DNA of 64,000 nucleotides from Planococcus donghaensis MPA1U2 (GTDB taxonomy: Bacteria > Bacillota > Bacilli > Bacillales_A > Planococcaceae), in the NCBI RefSeq assembly GCF_000189395.1, contig NZ_AEPB01000001.1, positions 1 to 64,000 on the forward strand. Direction: 5' to 3'. Position 1 is the stretch's first letter. Every line of letters begins with the position of its first letter. A model generated the notes under the pieces. The model did no database searches. It was not told the origin of the DNA and saw nothing but the letters and a program-made list of their open reading frames with translations. Positions 12,449 through 22,747 of the stretch are shown here, piece by piece. Made by a program: the position numbers and the translations under genes.

Positions 12449-12547
12449 GTTGTCCACATGTGGACAACTTTTTTTAAGCAAAAAATAAAGAAAAGACTAT
12501 ATATTTTTGTAATCAAGCCGCGCTCATGCTCTGATTGTTATCCACAG
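12449..12547. promoter_or_regulatory. DnaA-box pair and palindrome upstream of mnmE
   Basis: A perfect 20-bp palindrome at 12449-12468 has the core TTGTCCACATGTGGACAA, that is, two abutting near-DnaA boxes in opposite orientation. A perfect box TTATCCACA lies at 12539-12547. The jag-thdF (mnmE) interval is one of the DnaA-bound regions known outside oriC in B. subtilis. The palindrome is followed by a T-run, so it could alternatively be a second terminator for jag. Confidence 0.6.
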
Positions 12548-12585
12548 AGTAAAAAGTGCTGCTTTTCTTAAGAGGAGGGAACATC

Positions 12586-13971
12586 ATGGAATTCGACACA
12601 ATCGCTGCCATATCGACACCGAGTGGAGAGGGAGCAATCGCAATTGTCCGCTTGAGCGGTCCTGAAGCTGTTGCAATTGCAGACAAACTGTTCCGGGCTC
12701 CAAGCAATAAAGCGTTAGCTTCTCAAGCAACTCATACTATCCATTATGGGCATCTTGAAGATCCAGCGACAGGAGAAATCGCGGAAGAAGTAATGGTATC
12801 ACTCATGAAAGCACCCAAAACCTTCACCCGTGAAGATGTTATTGAAATCAACTGCCATGGTGGAATTGTTTCGGTAAACCGAGTGCTTGAATTGGTACTA
12901 CGTGCAGGAGCAAGACTTGCGGAACCAGGTGAGTTTACGAAACGAGCATTTTTAAATGGCCGAATCGATTTGTCTCAAGCAGAAGCGGTTATGGACTTGA
13001 TTCGTGCAAAAACGGATCGTGCCATGGATGTTGCGCTCAATCAAATGGAAGGCAAGTTGTCAAAGTTAATTGGCACATTGCGTCAAGCCTTACTAGAGTC
13101 GATTGCTCAAATGGAAGTAAATATCGATTATCCAGAATATGACGACGTGGAAGAAATGACCCGTCCAATTATGTTGGAAAAATCGAAATGGGTTCGTTCA
13201 GAAATTGAGAAATTGTTGCAAACCTCTTCACAAGGGAAAATTTTAAGAGAAGGGCTTTCTACCGTCATTCTAGGACGTCCCAATGTCGGAAAATCTTCGC
13301 TTTTAAACAGCCTTGTTCAAGAAAATAAAGCAATTGTCACAGAAATAGCGGGAACTACCCGTGATATAATAGAGGAATACGTAAATGTCCGTGGTGTTCC
13401 ATTGCGTTTAGTTGATACAGCCGGGATTCGTGAAACAGAAGATATTGTCGAGCGAATTGGTGTTGAACGTTCAAGAAAAGTGTTAAAAGAAGCTGATTTG
13501 ATCCTTTACGTGTTAAATTATGCAGAAGCGCTAACGCCAGAAGATGAACTGTTGTTTGAAACGGTTAAAGATATGGACTATATTGTCGTGATCAATAAAA
13601 CCGACTTGCCACAGAAAATCGATTTGGAGCAAGTGCAGAAGTTAGCTGGCGATAAATTGTTAGTGACAACTTCGCTAGTTGAAGAAGAAGGCATTGATCA
13701 GCTTGAAGAAGCGATTGCTGCTTTGTTTTTCAAAGGAGAAATCGAAGCAGGGGACATGACCTATGTATCCAATGTGCGCCACATTGCATTGCTGCATCAG
13801 GCACATAAAACCATTTCAGACGCTATTGAAGCTGCTGAAATGGAGGTTCCTGTAGATATGATTCAAATTGATGTTACTCGAACGTGGGAACTTCTTGGTG
13901 AGATTATAGGAGATACCGCAGATGACGGCCTCTTAAACCAATTGTTCTCTCAGTTCTGTCTAGGGAAATAA
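12586..13971 (+). CDS. mnmE: tRNA-modification GTPase MnmE (TrmE/ThdF)
   Basis: With MnmG it installs the carboxymethylaminomethyl group on wobble U34 of certain tRNAs. It has 461 residues: a folate-binding N-domain ([20 protein letters not shown]), a helical domain with an inserted G domain (P-loop [17 protein letters not shown]), and the invariant C-terminal FCLGK. The start at 12586 is chosen because AGGAGG lies 7 nt upstream; an in-frame upstream start at 12556 lacks a site and spoils the conserved N-terminus. Confidence 0.97.
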   Translation: MEFDTIAAISTPSGEGAIAIVRLSGPEAVAIADKLFRAPSNKALASQATHTIHYGHLEDPATGEIAEEVMVSLMKAPKTFTREDVIEINCHGGIVSVNRVLELVLRAGARLAEPGEFTKRAFLNGRIDLSQAEAVMDLIRAKTDRAMDVALNQMEGKLSKLIGTLRQALLESIAQMEVNIDYPEYDDVEEMTRPIMLEKSKWVRSEIEKLLQTSSQGKILREGLSTVILGRPNVGKSSLLNSLVQENKAIVTEIAGTTRDIIEEYVNVRGVPLRLVDTAGIRETEDIVERIGVERSRKVLKEADLILYVLNYAEALTPEDELLFETVKDMDYIVVINKTDLPQKIDLEQVQKLAGDKLLVTTSLVEEEGIDQLEEAIAALFFKGEIEAGDMTYVSNVRHIALLHQAHKTISDAIEAAEMEVPVDMIQIDVTRTWELLGEIIGDTADDGLLNQLFSQFCLGK

Positions 13972-13993
13972 AACTCGAAGGGAATGAACGAAC

Positions 13994-15883
13994 ATGCCAC
14001 AATACGAAGCAGGCACGTTCGATGTCATCGTTGTAGGAGCCGGACATGCAGGAGCGGAAGCTGCTCTTGCGTCTGCGCGAATGGGCGCTAAAACGCTTGT
14101 TTTGACGATGAATCTGGATATGATCGCATTTATGCCATGTAACCCATCTATTGGGGGACCAGCAAAAGGCATAGTCGTACGTGAAATAGACGCACTTGGC
14201 GGAGCCATGGGGCGCGTAATCGATAAAACACACATTCAAATGAGAATGTTGAATACAGCTAAAGGACCTGCTGTTCGCGCACTGCGTGCACAAGCCGATA
14301 AAGTTCTTTACCAACAAGAAATGAAACGCTTGATGGAAGAAGAGCCAAACTTAAGCTTGCACCAAGGAATTGCAGAAGAATTGATCGTTGAAGACGGTAA
14401 AATTCAAGGTCTGATTACGCAAGTAGGGGGCATTTACCGTGCGAACTCTGTCGTAATTACGACAGGAACTTTCTTGCGTGGGGAAATCATTATTGGGGAT
14501 CTGCGTTATTCAAGCGGGCCGAATAATCAGCAACCTTCCATTAAATTAGCAGAAAACCTGGAGAAGCTAGGCTTTGAAACAGTTCGTTTTAAAACAGGAA
14601 CACCTCCACGTGTAAACAGTAACAGCATTGATTACAGCAAAACGGAAATTCAGCCTGGAGACGATGTGCCACGTGCATTTAGTTACGAAACGACTGAATA
14701 CATTACGGATCAATTACCATGCTGGTTAACGTACACAAACGAAGAAACACATCAAGTAATTGATGACAACCTTCATTTGTCACCAATGTATTCTGGAATG
14801 ATTAAAGGAACGGGGCCGCGTTATTGCCCTTCTATCGAAGACAAAGTGGTGCGTTTTAATGATAAACCGCGTCATCAAATCTTTTTAGAACCAGAAGGTC
14901 GTAATACGCGTGAGGTTTACGTACAAGGCCTTTCAACTAGTTTACCTGAACACGTCCAGCGGAAGCTGTTAGAATCGATTCCAGGGCTTGAGAAGGCTGA
15001 AATGATGCGTGCAGGATATGCCATCGAGTATGATGCCATTGTGCCGACGCAATTATGGCCAACATTAGAGTCGAAACAAATCGAAAATCTTTATACGGCA
15101 GGTCAAATTAACGGAACATCTGGCTACGAAGAAGCAGCGGGTCAAGGACTAATGGCGGGAATCAACGCAGCAGCAAAAGTGTTGGGCAAAGAAGAAGTCA
15201 TCTTGAGTCGTTCGGATGCATATATCGGTGTATTGATCGATGATTTAGTCACAAAAGGCACAAATGAACCTTATCGTTTGTTAACATCACGTGCTGAATA
15301 CCGTTTATTGCTACGTCATGACAATGCAGACATGCGTTTAACTGAACTAGGTTACGCTATCGGTATGGTAAAAGAAGATCGTTATGTGAAGTTTCTTTCG
15401 AAAAAAGAGCGGATTGAAGAAGAAATTAAACGCTTGAGAAGCGTTATGATCAAGCCAAATGAAACGACCCAGCAAACGATTCGCGATGCAGGGGGCAGTG
15501 AATTAAAAGATGGCATTCGTGGAGCGGATTTATTGAAGCGTCCAGAAATGACATACGACATGATTTCACAGTTAACCGCTTCTCCTGTAGACCTAGAGGA
15601 TGAAGTAAAAGAACAAGTTGAAATTCATATCAAATATGAAGGTTATATTGAGAAATCATTGATGCAAGTGGATAAACTCAAAAAAATGGAAAACAAAAAG
15701 ATTCCTGATAACATCGATTATCATGCAATCTCTGGAATTGCGACGGAAGCTCGCGGCAAGCTGGCAGAAGTTCGCCCGTTGTCAATTGCGCAGGCATCTC
15801 GCATCTCTGGTGTAAATCCGGCTGACATATCCATCTTATTGGTGTATATTGAACAAGGAAAGATTGCAAAAATCTCTGTTTAA
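13994..15883 (+). CDS. mnmG: tRNA uridine-5-carboxymethylaminomethyl modification enzyme MnmG (GidA)
   Basis: FAD-binding partner of MnmE. It has 629 residues with an N-terminal dinucleotide fold ([19 protein letters not shown]), the GidA signatures [11 protein letters not shown] and [15 protein letters not shown], and a C-terminal helical MnmE-binding domain. It starts 22 nt after mnmE, consistent with an mnmE-mnmG operon. Confidence 0.97.
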   Translation: MPQYEAGTFDVIVVGAGHAGAEAALASARMGAKTLVLTMNLDMIAFMPCNPSIGGPAKGIVVREIDALGGAMGRVIDKTHIQMRMLNTAKGPAVRALRAQADKVLYQQEMKRLMEEEPNLSLHQGIAEELIVEDGKIQGLITQVGGIYRANSVVITTGTFLRGEIIIGDLRYSSGPNNQQPSIKLAENLEKLGFETVRFKTGTPPRVNSNSIDYSKTEIQPGDDVPRAFSYETTEYITDQLPCWLTYTNEETHQVIDDNLHLSPMYSGMIKGTGPRYCPSIEDKVVRFNDKPRHQIFLEPEGRNTREVYVQGLSTSLPEHVQRKLLESIPGLEKAEMMRAGYAIEYDAIVPTQLWPTLESKQIENLYTAGQINGTSGYEEAAGQGLMAGINAAAKVLGKEEVILSRSDAYIGVLIDDLVTKGTNEPYRLLTSRAEYRLLLRHDNADMRLTELGYAIGMVKEDRYVKFLSKKERIEEEIKRLRSVMIKPNETTQQTIRDAGGSELKDGIRGADLLKRPEMTYDMISQLTASPVDLEDEVKEQVEIHIKYEGYIEKSLMQVDKLKKMENKKIPDNIDYHAISGIATEARGKLAEVRPLSIAQASRISGVNPADISILLVYIEQGKIAKISV

Positions 15884-15946
15884 AGAGGAAAGACGAAAGT
15901 TTTTCTTTTGAACTTTAAGTAACTAAAGGCATAAGCTAGACAATAG

Positions 15947-15975
15947 AATGGACTGGCTCACACCAGTCCATTTCT
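15947..15975 (+). terminator. Hairpin between mnmG and rsmG
   Basis: Stem AATGGACTGG / CCAGTCCATT (15947-15956 and 15963-15972) with a short T-rich tail (TTTC). It is probably a weak terminator or attenuator lowering rsmG expression. Confidence 0.55.
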
Positions 15976-16013
15976 TAATTTACATAAGAGTACGAAAGAG
16001 GGAGGAAGCCAGT

Positions 16014-16727
16014 TTGAATGAACAACAGTTTAAAGATGCCCTCAGTGAAAAAGGGATCGTCTTAACCGATACACAGCTCGAGCAATTTCGGATCTACCAT
16101 AAAGAACTAGTTGAATGGAACGACAAGATGAACCTTACAGCCATTACAGAACAAACGACTGTGTATTTAAAGCATTTTTATGACTCAATTACTGCAGCAT
16201 TTTATTTAGATTTCACAAAACCGATGAATATTTGTGATGTTGGTGCCGGTGCAGGATTCCCCAGTATCCCACTAAAAATTTGTTTTCCCCATATTGAGGT
16301 TACGATAGTGGACTCTTTAAACAAACGCATTCAATTTCTTCAGCATTTAAGTGGGGAACTAGGATTAACTAAAGTTCAGTTTGTTCACTCAAGAGCAGAA
16401 GATTTCGGACAATCTTCGCATCGTGAAAGCTACGATGTTGTAACAGCACGTGCAGTAGCAAGATTATCGGTACTCGCTGAATTATGTGTCCCACTTGTTA
16501 AAAAAGGTGGCGTTTTTGTAGCGATGAAAGCAGCCACGGCTTCGGATGAATTAGATGACGCAGAAAAAGCATTGCAAAAACTAGGTGTAAAGCTAGAAAC
16601 CGTACATTCTTTCTTATTGCCAATAGAAGAAAGCGAGCGTTACATTCAAGTATTTAAGAAATTCAAAGAAACACCAAAGAAATATCCGCGGAAAGCTGGA
16701 GTTCCAAACAAGTCACCAATCTCTTAA
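16014..16727 (+). CDS. rsmG: 16S rRNA (guanine-N7) methyltransferase RsmG (GidB)
   Basis: SAM-dependent methylase of G527 in 16S rRNA; loss gives low-level streptomycin resistance. It has 237 residues. The SAM motif is [14 protein letters not shown], followed by [11 protein letters not shown]. The TTG start at 16014 ([10 protein letters not shown]) is chosen because GGAGG lies 8 nt upstream and it gives the usual length; an ATG-initiated extension to 15948 would run through the preceding hairpin. Confidence 0.93.
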   Translation: MNEQQFKDALSEKGIVLTDTQLEQFRIYHKELVEWNDKMNLTAITEQTTVYLKHFYDSITAAFYLDFTKPMNICDVGAGAGFPSIPLKICFPHIEVTIVDSLNKRIQFLQHLSGELGLTKVQFVHSRAEDFGQSSHRESYDVVTARAVARLSVLAELCVPLVKKGGVFVAMKAATASDELDDAEKALQKLGVKLETVHSFLLPIEESERYIQVFKKFKETPKKYPRKAGVPNKSPIS

Positions 16728-16743
16728 TGTTTCACGTGGAACA
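16728..16743. promoter_or_regulatory. parS site upstream of noc
   Basis: TGTTTCACGTGGAACA differs at one position from the Bacillus parS consensus TGTTTCACGTGAAACA. It begins at the base after the rsmG stop and lies in the noc promoter region. It is a loading site for ParB. Confidence 0.85.
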
Positions 16744-16814
16744 TTAGTTATAAAAGCAACAAGGGTGATCGGTACTCAGTAATAAAGTGAGCTTGTAAAA
16801 GGTGGTGCTTGAGG

Positions 16815-17678
16815 ATGAAAAGTCCTTTTTCTCGTTTCTTCGGAGGCGGAGATAAAGCAAATGATACAGCGAAGAAGGAAACAGCAGAACACAAAGCGTC
16901 AGAAGAAGTCATGAAATTGCCGCTCGATAAAATACACGCAAACAAATACCAACCTAGAACAATTTTCGATGAAGAGAAAATTGAAGAACTTGCACGGACT
17001 ATCCATGTCCATGGCGTTATTCAACCGATCGTAGTCAGAAATTCTGAAAGGGAAGGCGAATATGAAATAATCGCCGGTGAACGACGTTTCCGTGCAATGA
17101 AATCGCTCGAGTGGACAGAAGTACCGGCAATTATTCGTAACTTGAGCGACAAAGAAACAGCATCTATCGCTTTGATAGAAAACCTTCAGCGCGAGGAACT
17201 TACTTCGATAGAAGAGGCCCATGCTTATCGAAACTTGTTGGATATACAAGAAATCACACAAGAAGCTTTAGCGCAGCGTCTTGGTAAAGGTCAGTCGACA
17301 GTTGCCAATAAATTACGTTTATTAAAACTGCCAGAAGAGATCCAGACAGCATTACTTAATCGGCAGCTGACAGAACGGCACGCAAGAGCTTTGTTGCAAG
17401 TAAAAGATGTAGAACAACAGAAAAAGTTGTTTGATGAAACCATTGAAGAAAGCTTGAACGTAAAACAGTTAGAAGCGAAAGTAACTAAATTGCTTTCAAC
17501 TGAGCCAAAAAAACCAAAAGCACGTAAAAAAGCCTTTAGTAGAGACATGCGCATAGCTATGAATACGATCAAAGAATCATTAAGCATGGTATCAAAAAGT
17601 GGCATTGATTTGACTACAGAAGAAGAAGAACACGAAGAATACTATCAAATCACTGTGAAAATTCCGAAGAAAAAATAA
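16815..17678 (+). CDS. noc: Nucleoid occlusion protein Noc
   Basis: ParB-family CTPase-like protein that blocks FtsZ ring assembly over the chromosome. It has 287 residues. The N-terminal amphipathic membrane helix is [11 protein letters not shown]. The ParB box II motif is [13 protein letters not shown], and the helix-turn-helix region is [20 protein letters not shown]. The ATG at 16815 is chosen; a TTG at 16809 is a possible alternative. Noc rather than ParB is judged from its position between rsmG and parA and its N-terminus. Confidence 0.92.
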   Translation: MKSPFSRFFGGGDKANDTAKKETAEHKASEEVMKLPLDKIHANKYQPRTIFDEEKIEELARTIHVHGVIQPIVVRNSEREGEYEIIAGERRFRAMKSLEWTEVPAIIRNLSDKETASIALIENLQREELTSIEEAHAYRNLLDIQEITQEALAQRLGKGQSTVANKLRLLKLPEEIQTALLNRQLTERHARALLQVKDVEQQKKLFDETIEESLNVKQLEAKVTKLLSTEPKKPKARKKAFSRDMRIAMNTIKESLSMVSKSGIDLTTEEEEHEEYYQITVKIPKKK

Positions 17679-17682
17679 CGAA

Positions 17683-17714
17683 AAGCTCTTTCCAAGTTTG
17701 GAGAGAGCTTTTTT
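17683..17714 (+). terminator. noc terminator
   Basis: Stem AAGCTCTTTCCAA / TTGGAGAGAGCTT with a 2-nt gap and a T6 tail. Confidence 0.85.
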
Positions 17715-17899
17715 ACTGATTAGAACATCGTATTGTTGAAAAATTTTGATACAATAGAAAAATAGGAAGCTCCTATAACGCAAGTTACTGATTTCTTTCG
17801 AATAAAAAGTTTATAAAGCTGTTTTTAACGACAATAAAATAGCTAAAATAGAGATTCCGCAGTAAAATAAAGAAAGTAATAAAGAAAGTTGGTGCAAGT

Positions 17900-18661
17900 G
17901 TGGGTAGAACTATTGCGATCGCCAATCAAAAGGGCGGCGTAGGAAAAACAACGTCTTCAGTGAACTTAAGTGCCTGCCTTGCTTATTTAGGCAAAAAAGT
18001 TCTTTTAATAGATATCGATCCTCAAGGAAATGCTACTAGTGGAGTAGGCGTTAACAAAGGCGATGTAGATAAATGCATATACGAAGTGTTAATCGATGAC
18101 ATCGCTGTAAAAGATACAATAATGGAAACAAAGGTGGAAAATTTACATGTAGTTCCCGCTACTATTTCTTTAGCAGGAGCTGAAATTGAATTGGTTTCGA
18201 CCATTTCAAGAGAAGCCCGTTTAAAAAATGCTTTAGAAGAAGTCAAAGATATGTACGATTACATAATCATTGATTGTCCGCCATCTTTGGGATTACTGAC
18301 TTTAAACTCCTTAACCGCTTCTGATGCAATCATTATTCCAGTACAATGTGAATACTATGCGTTAGAAGGATTAAGCCAGTTATTGAGCACGATTCGCTTA
18401 GTGCAAAAACATTTAAATCATGACTTAATGATTGATGGTGTATTGTTAACAATGCTAGATGCACGAACAAACCTAGGCGTGCAAGTAATTGAAGAAGTGA
18501 AAAAGTATTTTCAGGATAAAGTGTATAAAACCATTATTCCAAGAAACGTAAGATTAAGTGAAGCACCGAGCCATGGAGAGCCAATTATTATTTATGATCC
18601 AAAATCCAGAGGCGCAGAAGTGTATTTAGAATTGGCAAAGGAAGTGATTGATAATGGCTAA
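17900..18661 (+). CDS. parA: Chromosome partitioning ATPase ParA (Soj)
   Basis: Walker-type ATPase that regulates DnaA and, with ParB, origin segregation. It has 253 residues. The deviant Walker A is QKGGVGKTTSSVNL, Walker A' is LLIDIDPQGNAT and Walker B is YIIIDCPPSLGLL. The start codon is GTG with only a weak ribosome binding site (GGTG). The 3' end overlaps parB by 8 nt. Confidence 0.96.
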   Translation: MGRTIAIANQKGGVGKTTSSVNLSACLAYLGKKVLLIDIDPQGNATSGVGVNKGDVDKCIYEVLIDDIAVKDTIMETKVENLHVVPATISLAGAEIELVSTISREARLKNALEEVKDMYDYIIIDCPPSLGLLTLNSLTASDAIIIPVQCEYYALEGLSQLLSTIRLVQKHLNHDLMIDGVLLTMLDARTNLGVQVIEEVKKYFQDKVYKTIIPRNVRLSEAPSHGEPIIIYDPKSRGAEVYLELAKEVIDNG

Positions 18662-19487
18662 AGGATTAGGAAAAGGTATTAATGCATTGTTTCCAGGGGA
18701 GACAATTAGCGATACAGATAAAGTAAATCAAATCAATGTAGGCGAAATCCAAGCCAATCCATATCAACCACGGAAAATCTTTGATCAAGTGGCTTTAGAT
18801 GAGTTGGCAGAATCTATTAAAGAACATGGGATTTTACAGCCGATTGTTGTACGTAAAGCAGGAGAAAAATATGAAATTGTGGTTGGAGAACGTCGTTTCC
18901 GTGCAGCCAAGTCAGTTAAGTTAAAGAAAGTTCCAGCGATTATTAAAGATCTATCAGATCAACAAATGATGGAACTTGCTATATTAGAAAATCTTCAACG
19001 TGAAGACTTAACCCCGATTGAAGAGGCGGAAGCTTACCAAAAATTAATGGAAGCTTTGAGCTTAACACAAGAGCAGTTAGCTTTCCGATTAGGGAAGAGT
19101 CGTCCGCATATCGCCAATCACATTCGTCTTTTGTCATTGCCTGAAAATGTCCGAAAACTCATCTCTGATAAGGAATTGTCAATGGGTCACGGACGTACAT
19201 TATTAGGTTTAAGAAGCAAAAAACTTATTCCAGAAACTGCTGAAAAAGTGGTTAAAGAAAACTTGAATGTTCGCCAATTAGAAAATTTAGTACAACGTTT
19301 AAATGAGAATGTTCCACGTGAAACAATCGAAAAAAAGAAAGATATTTTTATAGAAGAAAAACAATCTGAACTGAGAGATCGTTTCGGTACAAAAGTTCAA
19401 ATTAAGAAAAACAAGAACAAAGGGAAAATAGAAATAGAATTTTTCTCGGAAGATGATTTAGAACGAATTTTAGAATTATTAAGCTGA
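18654..19487 (+). CDS. parB: Chromosome partitioning protein ParB (Spo0J)
   Basis: CTP-dependent DNA clamp that loads at parS and recruits SMC. It has 277 residues from the ATG at 18654 (MAKGLGKGINALFPG, the usual N-terminus). CTP-binding and ParB motifs (GERRFRAAKS) and the HTH (LTQEQLAFRLGKSRPHIANH) are present. AAAGGAAG lies about 10 nt upstream of the ATG. The gene carries its own parS at 19310-19325. Confidence 0.96.
   Translation: MAKGLGKGINALFPGETISDTDKVNQINVGEIQANPYQPRKIFDQVALDELAESIKEHGILQPIVVRKAGEKYEIVVGERRFRAAKSVKLKKVPAIIKDLSDQQMMELAILENLQREDLTPIEEAEAYQKLMEALSLTQEQLAFRLGKSRPHIANHIRLLSLPENVRKLISDKELSMGHGRTLLGLRSKKLIPETAEKVVKENLNVRQLENLVQRLNENVPRETIEKKKDIFIEEKQSELRDRFGTKVQIKKNKNKGKIEIEFFSEDDLERILELLS
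19310..19325. promoter_or_regulatory. parS site inside parB
   Basis: TGTTCCACGTGAAACA has one mismatch to consensus and, as I recall, is the same sequence as the parS inside B. subtilis spo0J. It is in the coding frame of parB (residues VPRET). Confidence 0.92.
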
Positions 19488-19493
19488 CGAGTG

Positions 19494-19529
19494 CCTATTT
19501 CCCGAAACAGGGGAATAGGTTCTGTTTTT
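19494..19529 (+). terminator. parAB terminator
   Basis: Stem CCTATTTCCC / GGGGAATAGG (19494-19503 and 19510-19519, one wobble) followed by TTCTGTTTTT. Confidence 0.75.
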
Positions 19530-19617
19530 GATAGGTAGAAAACTAAATAATGCTCTCAAAAGAGGGAGAAGAGGATCTTGCTGTAAATGGGGCAAGGGGC
19601 GAAGGGGGAGAAACGGA

Positions 19618-20331
19618 ATGGTTCTCTTAGGGACATTGATAAATGCAGTATTGATTATAGTGGGAACCATACTTGGAAGAGCTCTTCAAAACATTTCGGA
19701 AAAGATGAAAGAGACAGTGATGTATGTAATTGGCTTATCGGTCATTGTGCTGGGTCTAGATATGGGATTAGGAAGTCAAAACTTCGTAATTGTCATTATC
19801 AGTTTAGTGCTGGGTACAGTTATTGGCGAATGGGCAGATTTAGAAGGTAAGTTGAATGCGTTTGGCCATTGGATTGAACGCATACTCGGAGCAAAAGAAA
19901 GCAAAGGCAGTTTAGCACAAGGATTTGTCACAGCGACGTTAATATTTGTGATTGGAGCAATGGGGATTATTGGGGCGATGGAAAGCGGCCTTAGTAATGA
20001 GCATGGAGTCCTGATCTCTAAAGGGATTATTGATGGATTTACTTCTATTATTTTAGCTTCTACACTTGGATTTGGCGTTATGCTTGCGGCAATCCCTGTG
20101 TTTGTCTATCAAGGATTGATCGCGTTGTTTGCTACTCAAATTAGTTTGGCAATTCCTGCCGATGCGCTAGATATGTTTATTTTAGAAATGAGTGCAACAG
20201 GCGGTGTGATGATTGTCGCCATTGGGTTAAATTTGATGGGTGTGACAAAAATTAGAGTCGCAAATTTATTGCCAGGTATAGTAGTAGTCGGATTAGTCGT
20301 TTCGGTTATGTATAATTTTAATTTGATGTAA
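19618..20331 (+). CDS. DUF554 family membrane protein
   Basis: A 237-residue, very hydrophobic protein with about six or seven transmembrane segments and repeated Gly-rich helices (LGTLINAVLIIVGTILGRAL, FVTATLIFVIGAMGIIGAME). It matches the DUF554 (YdfK-like) pattern; no function is established. The start at 19618 is chosen because GGGGGAG lies about 8 nt upstream; the open frame to 19528 is basic and not conserved in character. It is followed 19 nt later by an MscS gene. Confidence 0.85.
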   Translation: MVLLGTLINAVLIIVGTILGRALQNISEKMKETVMYVIGLSVIVLGLDMGLGSQNFVIVIISLVLGTVIGEWADLEGKLNAFGHWIERILGAKESKGSLAQGFVTATLIFVIGAMGIIGAMESGLSNEHGVLISKGIIDGFTSIILASTLGFGVMLAAIPVFVYQGLIALFATQISLAIPADALDMFILEMSATGGVMIVAIGLNLMGVTKIRVANLLPGIVVVGLVVSVMYNFNLM

Positions 20332-20350
20332 AAACCGGGAAGGTGAAAGA

Positions 20351-21244
20351 GTGAATGTTGAAAAAATAACGCAACGGATTTTAACCGTGCTATCTGACGA
20401 AGCCATGTGGGTAGGGTTGTTCGTTGTATTTTTGAAAGTAATTTTAATCACGGTAGCTGCAATTGTGTTGGTGAAAGTATTACGCATGTTAATACGAAAA
20501 ACATTTTCTGTTCGCATTAAAGGACCGCTTGTTTACAATGAACGAAGACAGCAAACGTTATCGAAATTATTGTCGAATGTCGTAGCGTATGTTGTTTATT
20601 TTATAGCAGTAGTTTCTATATTAGCGACTTTTACAATCGATATTACAGGACTCATCGCAGGTGCGGGAGTTTTAGGGTTGGCTGTAGGGTTTGGTGCACA
20701 AAATTTAGTGCGTGATGTAATTACTGGATTCTTTATCATTTTTGAAGACCAGTTTTCAGTAGGGGACTATGTTCGTATCGGTACTGCTGAAGGCACTGTA
20801 GAAGAAATTGGATTACGAACAACCAAGGTGAAAGCATGGACCGGAGAATTATTTATTTTTCCGAACGGCAATATAATGGATGTAGTAAATTTTTCAATCC
20901 ATAACTCAATCGCAGTAGTCGATATCAATATTTCGTATGAATCGGATATAAAGCGTGTAGAAGAATTAATCATGGAGTTTCTAAATAGCTTGCAAGAGCG
21001 ATATGAACAAATTATTAAGCCTGCAGAATTGCTAGGTGTGCAAAATTTAACAACAACGGAAGTGGTCATGCGAATTACAGCAGAAACCATGCCGATGCAA
21101 CATTTTGCTGTAGCGCGTGAAATACGTCGTGATTTGAAAGATTTCTTGGATCAGCGAGGAGTCGAAATTCCTTATCCGCGTATGTTAATGGTGCAACGGT
21201 CACCAGGGGAATCACCTATCACGAAAAATGCTAAAAATGAATAA
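20351..21244 (+). CDS. Small-conductance mechanosensitive channel, MscS family
   Basis: Stretch-activated pore that releases solutes on osmotic downshift. It has 297 residues with three transmembrane helices; the pore helix is IAGAGVLGLAVGFGAQNLVRD (the typical Gly/Ala-rich TM3), followed by the beta domain (FSVGDYVRIGTAEGTVEEIGLRT) and a cytoplasmic alpha-beta domain. The GTG start is preceded by GGAAGGTG. It is probably in one transcript with the neighbouring DUF554 and YyzM genes. Confidence 0.93.
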   Translation: MNVEKITQRILTVLSDEAMWVGLFVVFLKVILITVAAIVLVKVLRMLIRKTFSVRIKGPLVYNERRQQTLSKLLSNVVAYVVYFIAVVSILATFTIDITGLIAGAGVLGLAVGFGAQNLVRDVITGFFIIFEDQFSVGDYVRIGTAEGTVEEIGLRTTKVKAWTGELFIFPNGNIMDVVNFSIHNSIAVVDINISYESDIKRVEELIMEFLNSLQERYEQIIKPAELLGVQNLTTTEVVMRITAETMPMQHFAVAREIRRDLKDFLDQRGVEIPYPRMLMVQRSPGESPITKNAKNE

Positions 21245-21258
21245 AAGGAGAAAAATTC

Positions 21259-21459
21259 ATGGAAATGAAGGATTTTGGACTGAATGATATAGTGGAAATG
21301 AAAAAAGGTCATCCTTGTGGAGCAAATGCTTGGAAAATTATCCGCATGGGAGCAGACGTCCGGATTAAATGTGAAGGTTGTCAGCATAGTGTCATGCTTC
21401 CTCGTATGGAATTTAATAAAAAGATGAAAAAGGTTTTAGTAAAAGCTGAAAGTGAATGA
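21259..21459 (+). CDS. yyzM: DUF951 family protein (YyzM)
   Basis: A 66-residue protein of the DUF951 family: MKKGHPCGANAWKIIRMGADVRIKC then CEGCQHSVMLPR. Three conserved cysteines suggest a small zinc- or RNA-binding fold (inference). It has a strong AAAAGGAG site. It sits immediately upstream of ychF, as in other Bacillales. Confidence 0.9.
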   Translation: MEMKDFGLNDIVEMKKGHPCGANAWKIIRMGADVRIKCEGCQHSVMLPRMEFNKKMKKVLVKAESE

Positions 21460-21463
21460 AAAA

Positions 21464-21492
21464 TGGACATTTTCCTGTTTCGTTCTTATAAT
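21464..21492 (+). promoter_or_regulatory. ychF promoter
   Basis: TGGACA (21464-21469), a 17-nt spacer and TATAAT (21487-21492). Confidence 0.65.
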
Positions 21493-21547
21493 GGAATGGT
21501 TGTGTAAAAAATAATTCGTTTTATATAGAGGAAAGGTTGTGCATCCT

Positions 21548-22648
21548 ATGGCATTAACTGCAGGGATTGTAGGGTTACCAAACGTGGGGAAATCCACATT
21601 ATTTAATGCAATAACTAAAGCGGGTGCCGAAGCGGCAAACTACCCGTTCTGTACAATAGATCCAAACGTTGGAATTGTTGAAGTTCCAGATGAGCGTCTT
21701 GATAAGTTGACGGAATTGGTAGATCCGAAAAAAACCGTTCCAACGGCTTTTGAATTTACAGATATTGCAGGAATCGTAGAAGGCGCGAGTAAAGGTGAGG
21801 GATTAGGAAACAAATTCTTGTCTCATATCCGTGAAGTTGACGCAATTTGCCAAGTGGTTCGTTGTTTTGCTGACGACAACATTACGCATGTAACAGGTAA
21901 AGTAGACCCGATTTCGGATATTGAAGTGATTAACTTAGAGTTAATTTTAGCTGATATGGAAAGCATCGAAAAACGCATTACGCGTGCAGCAAAATTAATA
22001 AAGCAAAAAGACAAAGACGCAGTGGCAGAAGAGCCAGTGCTTATGAAATTGCGTGAAGCCTTTGAAAATGGTCAATTGGCACGTTCAATCGAATTCACGG
22101 AAGATGAGTTGAAGATTGCAAAAGGTTTGAACCTATTAACGATCAAACCAATGCTTTACGTAGCAAACGTTTCAGAAGATGAAATTGCAGATGCTGATAA
22201 CAACGAATACGTTCAAACCGTGCGTGACTTCGCTGCAAAAGATAATGCAGACGTGATCGTGATCTGTGCGAAAATCGAAGAAGAAATGGCAGAACTTGAA
22301 GACGAGGAAAAAGAAATGTTCCTTGAAGAGTTAGGCATTAAAGAATCTGGTTTAGATCTATTGGTTAAAGCTTCATACAGCTTACTTGGATTAGCGACTT
22401 ATTTCACTGCGGGCGTTCAAGAAGTTCGTGCATGGACATTTAAAAAAGGCATGAAAGCACCACAATGTGCCGGCGTTATTCACTCTGACTTCGAACGCGG
22501 ATTTATCCGTGCAGAAACAGTTGCTTATGATGACTTGGTCGAAATCGGATCAATGGCAGCGGCAAAAGAAGCAGGCAAAGTACGTCAAGAAGGTAAAGAA
22601 TACATCGTCAAAGACGGCGACGTAATGCTATTTAGATTTAACGTCTAA
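21548..22648 (+). CDS. ychF: Ribosome-associated ATPase YchF (EngD)
   Basis: Obg-family P-loop protein that prefers ATP, associated with ribosomes and redox stress. It has 366 residues. The G1 motif is [14 protein letters not shown], with the DIAGIV switch, NVSED in place of NKxD, and a C-terminal TGS domain. The start at 21548 gives MALTAGIVG, the family N-terminus. An in-frame GTG at 21539 is better spaced to AGAGG and may also be used. Confidence 0.95.
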   Translation: MALTAGIVGLPNVGKSTLFNAITKAGAEAANYPFCTIDPNVGIVEVPDERLDKLTELVDPKKTVPTAFEFTDIAGIVEGASKGEGLGNKFLSHIREVDAICQVVRCFADDNITHVTGKVDPISDIEVINLELILADMESIEKRITRAAKLIKQKDKDAVAEEPVLMKLREAFENGQLARSIEFTEDELKIAKGLNLLTIKPMLYVANVSEDEIADADNNEYVQTVRDFAAKDNADVIVICAKIEEEMAELEDEEKEMFLEELGIKESGLDLLVKASYSLLGLATYFTAGVQEVRAWTFKKGMKAPQCAGVIHSDFERGFIRAETVAYDDLVEIGSMAAAKEAGKVRQEGKEYIVKDGDVMLFRFNV

Positions 22649-22702
22649 AAGCGGAAGCGACCGTTATGCTCCGTTGAACGAAAGATTACAAAACTAAAAA
22701 CT

Positions 22703-22730
22703 ACCGGATGCCTTACCGCATCCGGTTTTT
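22703..22730 (+). terminator. ychF terminator
   Basis: Stem ACCGGATGC / GCATCCGGT followed by T5. Confidence 0.88.
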
Positions 22731-22747
22731 GCATGGAGGAATAGAAA

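Noticed and set aside
13904-14317. 137-codon antisense frame over the mnmG start
   Set aside because: Complementary to mnmE/mnmG coding sequence, no ribosome binding site, and Cys/His-rich nonsense composition.
17700-17790. Promoter of parA with TACAAT near 17750
   Set aside because: No acceptable -35 at 16-18 bp spacing could be fixed, so it was not listed.
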